A stretch of 64,000 bases of DNA from Clostridioides sp. ES-S-0010-02 (GTDB lineage Bacteria > Bacillota > Clostridia > Peptostreptococcales > Peptostreptococcaceae): NCBI GenBank assembly GCA_020641055.1, contig CP067345.1:1977317-2041316 (forward strand), in the 5' to 3' direction. Within the stretch, counting starts at the first letter, position 1. Every line of letters starts with the position of its first letter. A program made the translations under genes and the position numbers. A model generated the notes under the pieces. The model made no database searches, had not been told where the DNA came from, and saw nothing but the letters and a program-made list of their open reading frames with translations. Below, in pieces: positions 21,744 to 31,533 of this stretch.

Positions 21744-23686
21744 GTTAAACAGTAACATGAGATGTATTTAAATAAAATTACATTGCCAACTGAACTCCCT
21801 GTCCCTACGTTAAACAGTAACATGAGATGTATTTAAATAATATAACCTCAACTCTGGGTCTGTCACTGTAATACTGTTAAACAGTAACATGAGATGTATT
21901 TAAATAATATAATACCTCCTCTATAAAAAAGTGTCGTGCAAGTGTTAAACAGTAACATGAGATGTATTTAAATCTAATTGATAGAATTGAGGTACAGAAA
22001 GATGGTAATGTTAAACAGTAACATGAGATGTATTTAAATTATTTATAAGGTTTATATTCTTTAATTTCACCAATATGTTAAACAGTAACATGAGATGTAT
22101 TTAAATCTATTTCATATGTCCCAGATGGAACGAAGATAATTATGTTAAACAGTAACATGAGATGTATTTAAATAGTCATAATCATCCGAACTATTGCCTA
22201 AATCTAAGTTAAACAGTAACATGAGATGTATTTAAATCTTTCTATAACTTTAGTTCTATGATTTTCTATTCCGTTAAACAGTAACATGAGATGTATTTAA
22301 ATAAGACTTGGAAATGAAATGAATCAGCTGGGAAGTAAGTTAAACAGTAACATGAGATGTATTTAAATTTTAGTGTAGCTGGGTTTCCTATTGCATCTAT
22401 TATAGTTAAACAGTAACATGAGATGTATTTAAATATAATAATTTTTCCTCTAACTCTTCTAAGTCAGTTTGTTAAACAGTAACATGAGATGTATTTAAAT
22501 CAAGATTCAACTTAGGAGAATACAATTATATAGCAACGTTAAACAGTAACATGAGATGTATTTAAATTGGCTTTATTAAAACCTTTTGTTATTGCAGTAT
22601 GTAGTTAAACAGTAACATGAGATGTATTTAAATCTATGTCTAGCCAAGGTTTCCGAACCTTTATAGATAAGTTAAACAGTAACATGAGATGTATTTAAAT
22701 ACTGAAAGCCGTAGGTTGAAGGCGTTAGTAGCCGTTGTTAAACAGTAACATGAGATGTATTTAAATTTAACTGCAATAAATCAAACTGGAGCAACTAAAA
22801 AGGTTAAACAGTAACATGAGATGTATTTAAATAAATCTATGTCATACATACTCTTATCACATTCATTTGTTAAACAGTAACATGAGATGTATTTAAATTG
22901 AAGTTGAAGTCCTTACAACCCCTTTTAATTTGTTCGTTAAACAGTAACATGAGATGTATTTAAATTCCTATTATTACTTAATATAGCCCTTGCAATTCTA
23001 GTTAAACAGTAACATGAGATGTATTTAAATCTTTGTAGCACTTATTTTCTGTGTCATAGTACACATTGTTAAACAGTAACATGAGATGTATTTAAATAGT
23101 CTTGGGCTTAGTGTAAAAGAGTTACCAACGTACGTTAAACAGTAACATGAGATGTATTTAAATTCAACTTAGCTGCTAAAGGTCCTGCTGTTATTGAGTG
23201 TTAAACAGTAACATGAGATGTATTTAAATTTACAATATATCTTTTTTTCTCTTACAAAACTCGTTAAACAGTAACATGAGATGTATTTAAATACAAATTT
23301 ACCAATTTCAGCCATTACACGAGAAGGTGGTTAAACAGTAACATGAGATGTATTTAAATCGACAAACGGTTTATAACTCTTAAAGAAAGTAAAAGTTAAA
23401 CAGTAACATGAGATGTATTTAAATGTGCTTCTCTTAATGCAATCTTCTAATATAACAGCGTTAAACAGTAACATGAGATGTATTTAAATAAATTTCGACG
23501 TATTTGTTTCTAACGAGTTAGCTTTGTTAAACAGTAACATGAGATGTATTTAAATTAACGTATAAAATACATTCCTGCACTTTTATTATTAGTTAAACAG
23601 TAACATGAGATGTATTTAAATTTTAATTTATATTTTATTTCTATATCATCACTAAAGTTAAACAGTAACATGAGATGTATTTAAAT
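21744..23686 (+). CRISPR. CRISPR array, 30 repeats and 29 spacers
   Basis: The 30-bp repeat begins GTTAAACAGTAAC and ends GATGTATTTAAAT. I located 30 copies, from 21744 to the last at 23657-23686, and read all as identical, including both terminal copies. The 29 spacers are 33-38 bp (mostly 36) and all differ. The array is flanked by cas3 on the left and cas4 on the right, all on the same strand. Uniform repeats with no degenerate end copy suggest a recently active array. The processed handle expected from Cas6 is ATTTAAAT. Spacer targets cannot be read from this window. Confidence 0.99.
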
Positions 23687-23818
23687 TATTATACAATATT
23701 AAATTAAATAAAAATAATTTTATAGTAAATTATATTGTAAAATTATAAATTTTAATATTCTGAATAAGACAATATATGATATACTTATATATAAATAATC
23801 AAATAAATAGGTGATATT

Positions 23819-24313
23819 ATGAAGCTTACAGGAACTTTAATAAATTACTATTTTCATTGTAAAAGACAATGTTGGCTACTTGGCAATAGAATAAACCTAG
23901 AAGAAAATAGTGAAGATGTAAAAATAGGTAGAATTCTTCATGAGCTAAAAGAAAAAAATTCAAAACATAAAGAAATTGCAATTGAAAATATAAAGATAGA
24001 TAAATTAACAAAAGAATATTTAGTAGAGATTAAAAAGTCTGATGCTGATGTAGAAGCTGTCAAATGGCAAGTTCTTTTATACTTAAAAATATTAAAAGAA
24101 AAAGGAATTGTTAGAAAAGGAAAAATTGAATTTATAGAAAAAAACAAAACCGACAAAAAAATAGTTTTTGTAGATTTGAGAGAAGAAACTGAAAAACAGC
24201 TTGTATCTATAGAAAAGGACATTGTCGATTTAATAAATAGGGATAAAGCACCATATCCAGATTTAAAAAAAGGGTGTAAAAAATGCGCTTATTATGAGTA
24301 TTGTTATATATAA
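23819..24313 (+). CDS. cas4: Cas4 adaptation nuclease
   Basis: RecB-like exonuclease with an iron-sulfur cluster that trims prespacers and helps select the PAM end. Four cysteines are in place: C14 and C153, C156, C162 ('KKGCKKCAYYEYC'). The nuclease core shows 'GRILHE', the 'IEFIEKN' strand and 'AVKWQVLLYLKIL' (QhxxY). 164 aa, typical of type I-B Cas4. GGTGA precedes the ATG. It starts 132 bp after the last CRISPR repeat and 33 bp before cas1, so it heads a separate adaptation cluster. Confidence 0.94.
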   Translation: MKLTGTLINYYFHCKRQCWLLGNRINLEENSEDVKIGRILHELKEKNSKHKEIAIENIKIDKLTKEYLVEIKKSDADVEAVKWQVLLYLKILKEKGIVRKGKIEFIEKNKTDKKIVFVDLREETEKQLVSIEKDIVDLINRDKAPYPDLKKGCKKCAYYEYCYI

Positions 24314-24346
24314 AATTAGATAACAACATATAAGGAGGTGTCATTA

Positions 24347-25345
24347 TTGGGAAAGACAAAATATATTGGCTCAATGGGAGAGCTTTCAAGAAAAGACAAT
24401 TCAATATGCTTTAGAAAAAATGGAAAGAATGTGTACATACCAGTAGAAAATACTAGCGAAATATTTTGTTTAAATGAAGTATCATTAAATTCTAAATTAC
24501 TTGATTTTTTATCGAGAGCAAATATTGTTGTTCATTTTTTTAATTACTATGGTGGATATAGCGGAACCTTTTATCCTAAAGAATTTTTGATAAGTGGAAA
24601 GGTAACTGTAGCTCAGGTAAAAACCTTTGAGAATAGAAGAGAAGAAATAGCAAAATCTATAGTTAATGGTATAAGGATTAATACAATAAATACATTATCA
24701 CATTATTATAAACATGGAAATTCAGAAATACAACCATTATTATCACATCTAAAAAAAGATTCTCTAAATAAATTAGAAAAATCGAATAATATAAAAGAAA
24801 TATTATCAGTTGAAGGAGATATTTGGCAAATATTTTACTCTTCCTTTAAATATATTTTAAGAGAAGAATTTATTTTTAATAAAAGAGTTAAGAGACCACC
24901 AGATAATCCCCTAAATGCTATGATATCATTTGGAAATAGTATATTATATGCTAAAACTGTAACTGCTATATATAATACCCATCTAAATCAAAGTGTAAGT
25001 TTCTTACATGAACCAAGTGAAAGTAGATTTTCTTTAAGCTTAGACTTAAGTGAAAATTTTAAACATGCAGTAACATTTAAAACTATATTTGATTTAGTAA
25101 ATAATAGAAAAATAAATGTTGAAAAACATTTTGATAAAAAATTGAATTATTGTATTTTAAATGATGAAGGAAAACAGCTTTTTATAAATTCCTTAGAAGA
25201 AAGGTTAGAATCTGTAAAAGAGCATCCAAAATTGAAAAGAAAGGTAAGTTTGAAAACATGTATAAAACTAGATGCTTATAAAATATTAAAATGTATAATG
25301 GAACAAAAAGAATTTATTCCTTATAATTTAAAATATAGTCTATAA
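24347..25345 (+). CDS. cas1: Cas1 integrase (type I-B)
   Basis: Metal-dependent integrase that inserts new spacers with Cas2. Catalytic residues visible: Glu in 'SVEGDIWQIFY' (about 156), His in 'FLHEPSESRF' (221) and Asp in 'SLDLSENFK' (233). TTG 24347 is the best start: AGGAGG at 24333-24338 lies 8 nt upstream, whereas GTG 24338 overlaps it. 332 aa. Directly follows cas4; cas2 is unusually far, about 220 bp downstream. Confidence 0.94.
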   Translation: MGKTKYIGSMGELSRKDNSICFRKNGKNVYIPVENTSEIFCLNEVSLNSKLLDFLSRANIVVHFFNYYGGYSGTFYPKEFLISGKVTVAQVKTFENRREEIAKSIVNGIRINTINTLSHYYKHGNSEIQPLLSHLKKDSLNKLEKSNNIKEILSVEGDIWQIFYSSFKYILREEFIFNKRVKRPPDNPLNAMISFGNSILYAKTVTAIYNTHLNQSVSFLHEPSESRFSLSLDLSENFKHAVTFKTIFDLVNNRKINVEKHFDKKLNYCILNDEGKQLFINSLEERLESVKEHPKLKRKVSLKTCIKLDAYKILKCIMEQKEFIPYNLKYSL

Positions 25346-25564
25346 TTTTAAAAATAAATAAAATTCCTTAATGTAATAACACTAGAATTATAATAGTGAT
25401 ATTATTATTAAATATACATAATATACTATTATAATAGTGCAAATTAAAAGTAGAAATTCTCAGAGATAGTTGAAAATATGAAAGGAGGAAGTTCTGAAAA
25501 ATAATTATAACATTTTGATTTATTGAAAGTTTATATGTTTTTCAGTTTAAGTAATATATTATAT
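25346..25564 (+). promoter_or_regulatory. unusually long cas1-cas2 gap with direct repeats
   Basis: Two copies of ATTATAATAGTG (25387-25398 and 25428-25439) lie in the gap, each next to a partial inverted repeat. A strong AAGGAGG at about 25481-25487 is followed by no usable start codon in frame with cas2, so it looks orphaned. The gap may hold a promoter for cas2 or be the scar of an insertion or deletion. Confidence 0.5.
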
Positions 25565-25858
25565 ATGAAAAAGAAAAGTAATTTAAATTATAATTATGTA
25601 TTTGTGGTTTATGATGTAGGAGAAAAAAGAGTAAATAAAGTTTTTAAAATATGTAAAAAGTATCTTTCACATTTCCAAAAATCAGTTTTTAGAGGAGAAA
25701 TAACTCCATCTAAAATTATGAGTTTGAAACATGATTTAGAAAATATTGTAGATAAAGATAACGATTTTGTATGTATAATAAAATTAATGAATTCTAATAT
25801 ATTTGAAGAAGAAATAATAGGTAATAATAATAGTAATTGTGAAAATTTAATATTATAA
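25565..25858 (+). CDS. cas2: Cas2 (type I-B)
   Basis: Small ferredoxin-fold partner of Cas1. The first beta-strand 'YVFVVYDVGEKRVNKVFKIC' with its conserved Asp, 'YLSHFQKSVFRGEIT' and 'FVCIIKLMN' are intact. 97 aa from ATG 25565, which is the normal length. No good ribosome site precedes this ATG; an upstream in-frame TTG (25523) would add 14 residues without family similarity. Expression may be weak or coupled in an unusual way. Confidence 0.88.
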   Translation: MKKKSNLNYNYVFVVYDVGEKRVNKVFKICKKYLSHFQKSVFRGEITPSKIMSLKHDLENIVDKDNDFVCIIKLMNSNIFEEEIIGNNNSNCENLIL

Positions 25859-25957
25859 ATAATTTACTTAGTATACTCATAAAAACAAATATAATAAATT
25901 GTTAAAGGATAGTGAAATTAGACGATAGTTAAATTAAACTTGGAAATATTTATTAGT

Positions 25958-25999
25958 AAGGCTATGGCTGTGAGAAGCATAGTCTTATTTTTATATTTT
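25958..25999 (+). terminator. terminator after cas2
   Basis: Imperfect stem AAGGCTATG / CATAGTCTT with one wobble, followed by ATTTTTATATTTTTT. It would end the cas4-cas1-cas2 transcript. Confidence 0.6.
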
Positions 26000-26661
26000 T
26001 TAAAATCTTTTAAAAATCCTTTTTTATATTTAAACTTTCTAAATTAATATCTATAGCTATACATGTTGATTTGTTTATTTATTCTACTTTCGCTTCTAGT
26101 CTTATAATGTATTGAATTTATAAAATACAATTGGATAAATCATATCAGGTGGTCTATTTTACCATTCAAGAGTCAAATGCATAACTTTATCAGTAACTTT
26201 TAGCTAATAGTGAATGAGGCATATGATGTCTTGATATACTCTGAGTAGAAATACCTTTTATTTCTATGTCTATTTATAGAATTTTAGCATCTTTATTCTT
26301 ATTGTAATAGCTATAATCATTTAAATGATTATAAAGCTCCGTTTCCAATATTTAATGAATTGTATTTGTAAATAAATCTTTTAGTATCTTTTAAATATAT
26401 ATTGTTGTTTTAACATCATATTGTTAAATAAGTTTTATATATTATGATTCAATTATATAAGTGAGTACCAAAATCCATTCTATATTTATTATAATAAAAT
26501 TATATTTACTAAAATGAAAATTACAACAGTAGTATTGAAATATAATTACTATTATGGTAATATTTAGTTACTAAAACTATTGATGTATTATGTCAACACA
26601 AATATCAATGCATTTTACAAAATGTTTTAGTAAAGATTAATAATAGAAAGGAGAGCAACTT
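26000..26661 (-). pseudogene. intergenic stretch with possible IS3-type transposase remnant
   Basis: No intact gene. On the minus strand, about 26345-26200, one frame gives 'ELYNHLNDYSYYNKNKDAKI', a stop, then 'IEIKGISTQSISRHH'. This resembles the C-terminal end of IS3/IS150 transposases (YNxKRxK...KGLSPxxYRxH). The match is short, broken and judged by eye, so it is only a suggestion. The remainder is AT-rich, holding the promoter of the gene at 26662. Confidence 0.3.
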
Positions 26662-27486
26662 GTGGGATATAAAAAAATATATAGATTGCCTATTTTGGTT
26701 ATTGCTTTATTGGTTACTGGTACGACAACGGCCTTTTCTCTTAATACAACCAATTCAGAACAAACAAGTGTATACTTAACAAATTCAGAAAGTACTTCAA
26801 CACAGAAGGTTTTAGACATTTCAAATAGCAAAGGTATTGCCAATAATAAAAATCTTCCACTAGCCATAAACAATAGCAAAATACAGTTTGATGATAGTCC
26901 ATATCATTGGCCTAGCAATGTTATAAGTGTTAAGAATAACAGTAAAAAGGCAATCATAGATTATGAAATTGTGTGTCTTGCATATGACAAAAACGGAAAA
27001 CCACTTGAACTATATTGGGATGCTCAAAATGTAGCCACAAATGGAGAGGTAGGAAGTGTTGGATTTGGTACAGATGGTGTAGATTATGGTATTGTTGCAG
27101 GTATATCTCCTGTATCTAAGAAAGCATACTCACATACTTATAGAAGAGTGCAACAATCACCACCAAAAGATATAATAAGTATGTTTGAAAAACAACAAGG
27201 TAAGGCATGGGTAGAAAAATGGCTGAAAGAATGGCAACAAATAGAGAAAGAATATGCAAAGAAAAATGCAATAGTTCCAGGTAAGAATCAAAATGATGCT
27301 TCTTTATTGTTTGATAAATGGAACCAATCAACTGGAAAGCATGATGTGAAGTATATTATATCATGTGTAAAGCAAGTAACATTTACTGATGGTAGTGCAT
27401 GGAAAAATTCATCATATGAGACTTGGATGAAAGATTTTCAAGGAAAATCAGTGTCAACTAATGTGTTAGAAAATTACTGTAAGTAA
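26662..27486 (+). CDS. secreted protein, DUF5780-like
   Basis: 274 aa starting at GTG with GGAGAG upstream. The N-terminus is a signal peptide: KKIYR, a hydrophobic stretch 'LPILVIALLVTGTTTAF' and a likely cleavage site near residue 26. After a Ser/Thr/Asn-rich linker comes a beta-rich domain with 'VISVKNNSKKAIIDYEIVCL' and 'AYDKNGKPLELYW', which resembles the DUF5780 family of clostridial secreted proteins. No LPXTG or lipobox is visible, so it is probably released. Function unknown. It stands alone between the cas region and a terminator. Confidence 0.75.
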   Translation: MGYKKIYRLPILVIALLVTGTTTAFSLNTTNSEQTSVYLTNSESTSTQKVLDISNSKGIANNKNLPLAINNSKIQFDDSPYHWPSNVISVKNNSKKAIIDYEIVCLAYDKNGKPLELYWDAQNVATNGEVGSVGFGTDGVDYGIVAGISPVSKKAYSHTYRRVQQSPPKDIISMFEKQQGKAWVEKWLKEWQQIEKEYAKKNAIVPGKNQNDASLLFDKWNQSTGKHDVKYIISCVKQVTFTDGSAWKNSSYETWMKDFQGKSVSTNVLENYCK

Positions 27487-27649
27487 TATTTGACACTAAT
27501 AAGATAAAATCAGGTATACACTTAATTGGTGTTAAGCCAGCTAAATACTTATTGTTCCAATGGAAATAGACATTTTTACAGATGTATTTTAATTGTGAAA
27601 ATGAATCTTATAGATAGATATACCATAGACAGATATACATAAGATTATA

Positions 27650-27683
27650 GGCATGTATCAACTTTTGATAGGTGCTTTTTTTA
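27650..27683 (+). terminator. terminator downstream of the secreted protein gene
   Basis: GCATGTATCAA pairs with TTGATAGGTGC with one mismatch and one wobble; TTTTTTT follows. It lies about 160 bp after the stop, and the stretch between holds nothing else I can see. Confidence 0.65.
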
Positions 27684-27839
27684 TTGGATAAAAAAGATAA
27701 TGAATGCTATTCAATTTAGAACCTATTTAAGAATATATACTATAATTCTTCCTTGTATCATAAGTATACATGTAGTAAATACTTAGAAATAGTTTGTTTT
27801 TAATAATGAATTTATAAAAAATAAACTATTAAATAGTAG

Positions 27840-27876
27840 AAAAATAGATAAAAATAGCAATTTTTTATCTATTTTT
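27840..27876. terminator. symmetrical hairpin at the end of the DUF3810 gene
   Basis: 15-bp perfect arms (27840-27854 / 27862-27876), A-rich on one side and T-rich on the other, so it can act from either direction. Its main client is the minus-strand gene ending at 27896. Confidence 0.7.
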
Positions 27877-27895
27877 CCATTCTCTATAAATACTC

Positions 27896-29020
27896 TTAAT
27901 TATATGGATATAATTCATAATAAGTTAGCAATAAATCAACCATTTTACCATAACTTTGGGTCCCTTCAGCAATTCCATTAGCTTTTAAATAAGAATTATT
28001 AAATTCATTGGAGATTTTATCAATTTTACCTTCATATCTTTGCCAAAATTCACTCTCATTTTTTAAATCCCTACGAACAGACTCTGAAATACCAGCAGAA
28101 ATATCAGCATATGCCCTATAGTCAACTTTGCTTAAAGCAGAAGCAGTATAATTTAAGGCCAAAATATAACCAGAATAATTAAAATCAATATCAGGATGTT
28201 TTATAGAAGTGAGATAACCTATAAAGTTAGCTTCATCTTCACTAGCAAATCCTCTCTGATGTGCCATTTCATGACCAACTGTACAAGGAATATATAAGTC
28301 AGGGATTGCAATATTAATATTTGCCTCACCTGTAAAGGGAAAGTATATACCAGTTATTCCTGTATAACACATAAGATGTGATGAAATAACATACTTTGGC
28401 TTAGAGTAACTACCACTAACACTAGGTAAAATATATGAAATTTTATCATATCCTAATTGAGCTCTATTTATGACACCTTTATAATCTGTATTAGATTTTA
28501 CGACACCATTTTTATCTTGTAGTGTAAGTTTTCTAGTTTCATTTGCTTTAGCTACCAAAAATTTATATAACTCAGAAAGTTCTTTAGTACTATGTTGCTT
28601 TGATTGGACAGAACTGTTGTTTTTTAAATTGTATTGGTTGATAAGGGTGTTCTCGAGTGGAACTCTATTGTAGTTTATACCCCAAAGTACTACAAAAAGA
28701 AAATAAACTATTGATAAAATGGATAATATATTTAAAATAGAATTCTTTAAAAATGTCTTTAAATTTCTATTCTTTTTAAAAATTGTAAATACAATAGAAC
28801 ATAAAAATAAAAAAATAGATATAACTATTATGTACATTGTAATTTCGTAGATAGAAAATGGAAATATTCCTGAAACTTTACTTAATAGCTGTATAACTTT
28901 TTTATCTATGGCTTGAGAATAATATTTTTCAACAATATGTGGAATTTTACTTGCTATGAAATTTAAAAACAAAGCAATAGGAAAAAGGATTAAAGAAAAA
29001 TATTTTATTTTTTTACTCAT
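27896..29020 (-). CDS. DUF3810-type membrane zinc metalloprotease-like protein
   Basis: 374 aa. Three hydrophobic segments in the first 120 residues are followed by a large domain with an HExxH motif in 'CTVGHEMAHQRGFASEDEAN', where the downstream Glu residues are typical extra ligands. This arrangement matches the DUF3810 family, whose role is not established; the motif suggests a membrane-anchored, outward-facing zinc peptidase. The start is ATG with GAGGTG upstream. It is a single gene, transcribed toward the secreted-protein gene. Confidence 0.8.
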   Translation of the reverse strand: MSKKIKYFSLILFPIALFLNFIASKIPHIVEKYYSQAIDKKVIQLLSKVSGIFPFSIYEITMYIIVISIFLFLCSIVFTIFKKNRNLKTFLKNSILNILSILSIVYFLFVVLWGINYNRVPLENTLINQYNLKNNSSVQSKQHSTKELSELYKFLVAKANETRKLTLQDKNGVVKSNTDYKGVINRAQLGYDKISYILPSVSGSYSKPKYVISSHLMCYTGITGIYFPFTGEANINIAIPDLYIPCTVGHEMAHQRGFASEDEANFIGYLTSIKHPDIDFNYSGYILALNYTASALSKVDYRAYADISAGISESVRRDLKNESEFWQRYEGKIDKISNEFNNSYLKANGIAEGTQSYGKMVDLLLTYYELYPYN

Positions 29021-29215
29021 ATTTCACCTCGCAGACTTTAATTTATATAAATATATTATATATCAATTAAAGTTAGATTGTAAAATAGGTATAGTTATTT
29101 ATATTTATGACTTTATACTAAATAAATGATAAGTTATAATATTCATATGAATAAACAATTTATGTATAACTAATAATAATTAAAAATAACAATTGTATAA
29201 GGAGTAAAAAATATT

Positions 29216-29440
29216 ATGATAATAAGGCTTACTAAAGATAATTTTAATTTTAGATTTAAACAATATGAAGGGATGTTTTTTCATGCTGAAGTAAACGAAG
29301 GAGAAGAATCAATTAAATACAAAATAACTAAAGATAAAGATGGCACTGAACTAAAAGAGTTTGGAAGTACACATATAAAGGATAATATGATATATATACC
29401 TCAAATAGAAGCATACATAGATTTAAACAGTATAAAATAA
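29216..29440 (+). CDS. small hypothetical protein
   Basis: 74 aa starting MIIRLTKDNFNFRFKQYEGM, a charged, beta-rich soluble sequence without membrane segment or known motif. AAGGAG lies 11 nt before the ATG. It is followed 52 bp later by a GNAT acetyltransferase on the same strand and may be co-transcribed. I do not recognise the family. Confidence 0.65.
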   Translation: MIIRLTKDNFNFRFKQYEGMFFHAEVNEGEESIKYKITKDKDGTELKEFGSTHIKDNMIYIPQIEAYIDLNSIK

Positions 29441-29492
29441 AGATTGTAGGTATTAATTTAAAAAGAGGGTTATGTTTAGGGGGGAATACAGT

Positions 29493-30017
29493 ATGAGTAA
29501 AGCATTAGACATAGTAATAAGACCAGTAAGAAGGGAAGACGCACAATCGATTAATGAAATGAGAAGAGCATATAATGTTATGAGAAATACACTAGCATTA
29601 ATGAGTGATAGGCTGGATAGAACTATAGCTATGCTAGATTCTCTAGGTGAAAATGATTATATGTTTGTGGCTGAAATTGATAATGATGGAGAAAAAAATG
29701 TAATAGGTTTTGCTGGTTTACATGTGAATCCATCTCCAAGATTAAGACATAGTGCAGAACTAGGAATAACTGTTGATGAAAAGTATCATGGTATAGGAGT
29801 AGGTCAAAAGCTTATGGAACAACTTTTAGACATAGCAGACAATTGGATTAAGTTGATGAGAGTAGGGTTAGAAGTAATTGTAGACAATGAAAAGGGATTA
29901 AACTTATACAAAAAACTGGGATTTGAAATAGAAGGAACTAAAAAATATGCTGTAATTAGAGATGGAAAATTTGAAGATGTTTATATCATGGGAAGATATA
30001 ATAAAGATTTAATTTAA
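29493..30017 (+). CDS. GNAT family N-acetyltransferase
   Basis: 174 aa. Acetyl-CoA-dependent transferase fold: 'IRPVRREDAQSINEMRRAY' at the start, the beta-bulge and pyrophosphate loop 'LGITVDEKYHGIGVGQKLME' (Q/RxxGxG/A motif as HGIGVG) and the C-terminal 'GLNLYKKLGFEIEGTKKYA'. The latter resembles the RimI/phosphinothricin type with an ending 'DVYIMGRY'. AGGGGGG precedes ATG 29493, which I prefer over the ATG at 29472. The substrate cannot be named. Confidence 0.9.
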   Translation: MSKALDIVIRPVRREDAQSINEMRRAYNVMRNTLALMSDRLDRTIAMLDSLGENDYMFVAEIDNDGEKNVIGFAGLHVNPSPRLRHSAELGITVDEKYHGIGVGQKLMEQLLDIADNWIKLMRVGLEVIVDNEKGLNLYKKLGFEIEGTKKYAVIRDGKFEDVYIMGRYNKDLI

Positions 30018-30031
30018 CTCATTCCAATAAA

Positions 30032-30104
30032 AATAGAGAAGTAGAATAGATTATCTATTAATAAAGAATTTTCATTAAAGATAATTTAATATTACTTCTC
30101 TATT
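30032..30104 (+). terminator. hairpin after the GNAT gene
   Basis: AATAGAGAAGTA (30032-30043) pairs with TACTTCTCTATT (30093-30104), with a further inner pairing of TTATCT with AGATAA. T-rich sequence follows. Confidence 0.65.
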
Positions 30105-30132
30105 ATATTTTAAAAACTTTATTATCGAAAAT

Positions 30133-30279
30133 TTATAAAAACATTCTATATACAAATAGAATTATTAGCAATATCAAAGCTACCTTAAAAGCTAGACTAG
30201 CAACAGTTTTTATAATTTTTACAGAAACGCCTATAGCAACTATAGCAAATACTATTTTAAAGAGTAAATCTATATCCAT
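30133..30279 (-). CDS. 48-residue hydrophobic membrane protein
   Basis: Minus-strand ATG at 30279 with AGGAGG 7 nt upstream opens a 48-aa frame beginning MDIDLLFKIVFAIVAIGVSV and ending 'IILFVYRMFL'. It is nearly all hydrophobic with a few Lys residues in the middle, consistent with two short membrane helices. The near-perfect ribosome site makes it a real candidate gene. It could be a small membrane regulator or a type I-like toxin; no antisense RNA can be shown here. It is separate from the AEC transporter downstream of it. Confidence 0.7.
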   Translation of the reverse strand: MDIDLLFKIVFAIVAIGVSVKIIKTVASLAFKVALILLIILFVYRMFL

Positions 30280-30417
30280 ATTTAAGCCTCCTATTCTATC
30301 ATACATATAGATATTATTGACAAATATCTAGGAAAAAATTCCATCAATACACTATAATAAATTGTTTATATTTGTAATTTATTGAGTCTATTATTATATA
30401 ATACATAAAAGAATAAA

Positions 30418-31344
30418 TCAAGATAGTAAAAAAATACTTATAAAAGGTATTGATATAACTGAAAATAATGTCGTAAAAAATACACATTGTGAGGCTAGTG
30501 TTACATTAGAATCATATTGATTAGCAAATATAGCAGTATTTGCAGCAGCAGGCATAGAAGAAATTACTACTGGTATAGCTAAAATCATTTTATCATTAAC
30601 CCACCCTTTTAGAATAAAGTATATAATCACAGGAAGTACTAATAATCTTACAATAGTAACTAGATATAATCTTTTATTTACAAAACAATCTATTGCTGAA
30701 GAATTAGCAAGCAAACTACCAATAATAATCATAGATATTGGTGTAGTCATATCTCCTAACATCTTAAGTGGATCATTTATAAACTGAGGTAATCTAAGAC
30801 CTGTTATAAATAAAAATAAACCAATAACTACTGCTATTGTAGCAGGGCTTATAAGTGATTTCATTGAAAATCCTTTAGTGGTACTACCTTTAGATAACAA
30901 GTAAATTCCCAAAGTAAAAGAAAACAAGTTAAATGGTAGATTAAAAATAGCGGTGTAGAATATAGCTTCATGGCCTAGAACTGCTTCAATTACAGGATAA
31001 CCCATGAAAGCTACATTTGAAAAAACAACTATATACTGATATATCCCCAGGTCTTTTGTATCTTCACATTTTAAAATGTATTTTAACAAAAAAGCAATTA
31101 TAATAGAAACTATATACATAACTAAGGATATAAATAATAATAGTAGTATTTTTTGTATCATTTTATTATCAAAGTTAATCTGCATAGAACTAATTATCAT
31201 AGATGGTAAAAAAATAGTCATTGTCAAATTTGAAAGTTTAGATGTACAGTGTTCATCTAATAAGTTGAATTTTCTGACAAAGTATCCTACTAAAATAATT
31301 ATAAATAAAACTGCAACTTGAACAAAAATATTGCTGAAATTCAT
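30418..31344 (-). CDS. AEC (auxin efflux carrier) family transporter
   Basis: 308 aa, about ten hydrophobic segments, starting 'FSNIFVQVAVLFIIILVGYF' and 'VRKFNLLDEHCTSKLSNLTM', the usual AEC start. Conserved blocks include 'FMGYPVIEAVLGHEAIFY' and the C-terminal 'VISSMPAAANTAIFANQY', which carries the family's substrate-crossover region. Bacterial members move malate, malonate or other organic acids; the substrate here is unknown. GGGGGG lies before the ATG. Confidence 0.9.
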   Translation of the reverse strand: MNFSNIFVQVAVLFIIILVGYFVRKFNLLDEHCTSKLSNLTMTIFLPSMIISSMQINFDNKMIQKILLLLFISLVMYIVSIIIAFLLKYILKCEDTKDLGIYQYIVVFSNVAFMGYPVIEAVLGHEAIFYTAIFNLPFNLFSFTLGIYLLSKGSTTKGFSMKSLISPATIAVVIGLFLFITGLRLPQFINDPLKMLGDMTTPISMIIIGSLLANSSAIDCFVNKRLYLVTIVRLLVLPVIIYFILKGWVNDKMILAIPVVISSMPAAANTAIFANQYDSNVTLASQCVFFTTLFSVISIPFISIFLLS

Positions 31345-31533
31345 AAAATGTCCCCCCTATATATACATTATATACCAACTCAATAATAAAATCTAATGAT
31401 TATAAAATTTAAAATTCAATATTACAATATAGTGACAAAAGGTAAAAATTCAATATTATAGCATTAATTATGGTTTATAATGTATAATAATGTTTGAGAG
31501 AATATATTTTATAAAATGGGTAGGTAGCGAATA

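Noticed and set aside
21611-21823. Minus-strand ORF across the CRISPR leader and first repeats
   Set aside because: It covers a leader hairpin and repeats and has no ribosome site; an accident of AT-rich sequence.
25346-26661. Second CRISPR array after cas1 or cas2
   Set aside because: No copy of the 30-bp repeat occurs outside 21744-23686; only short AT-rich repeats are seen.
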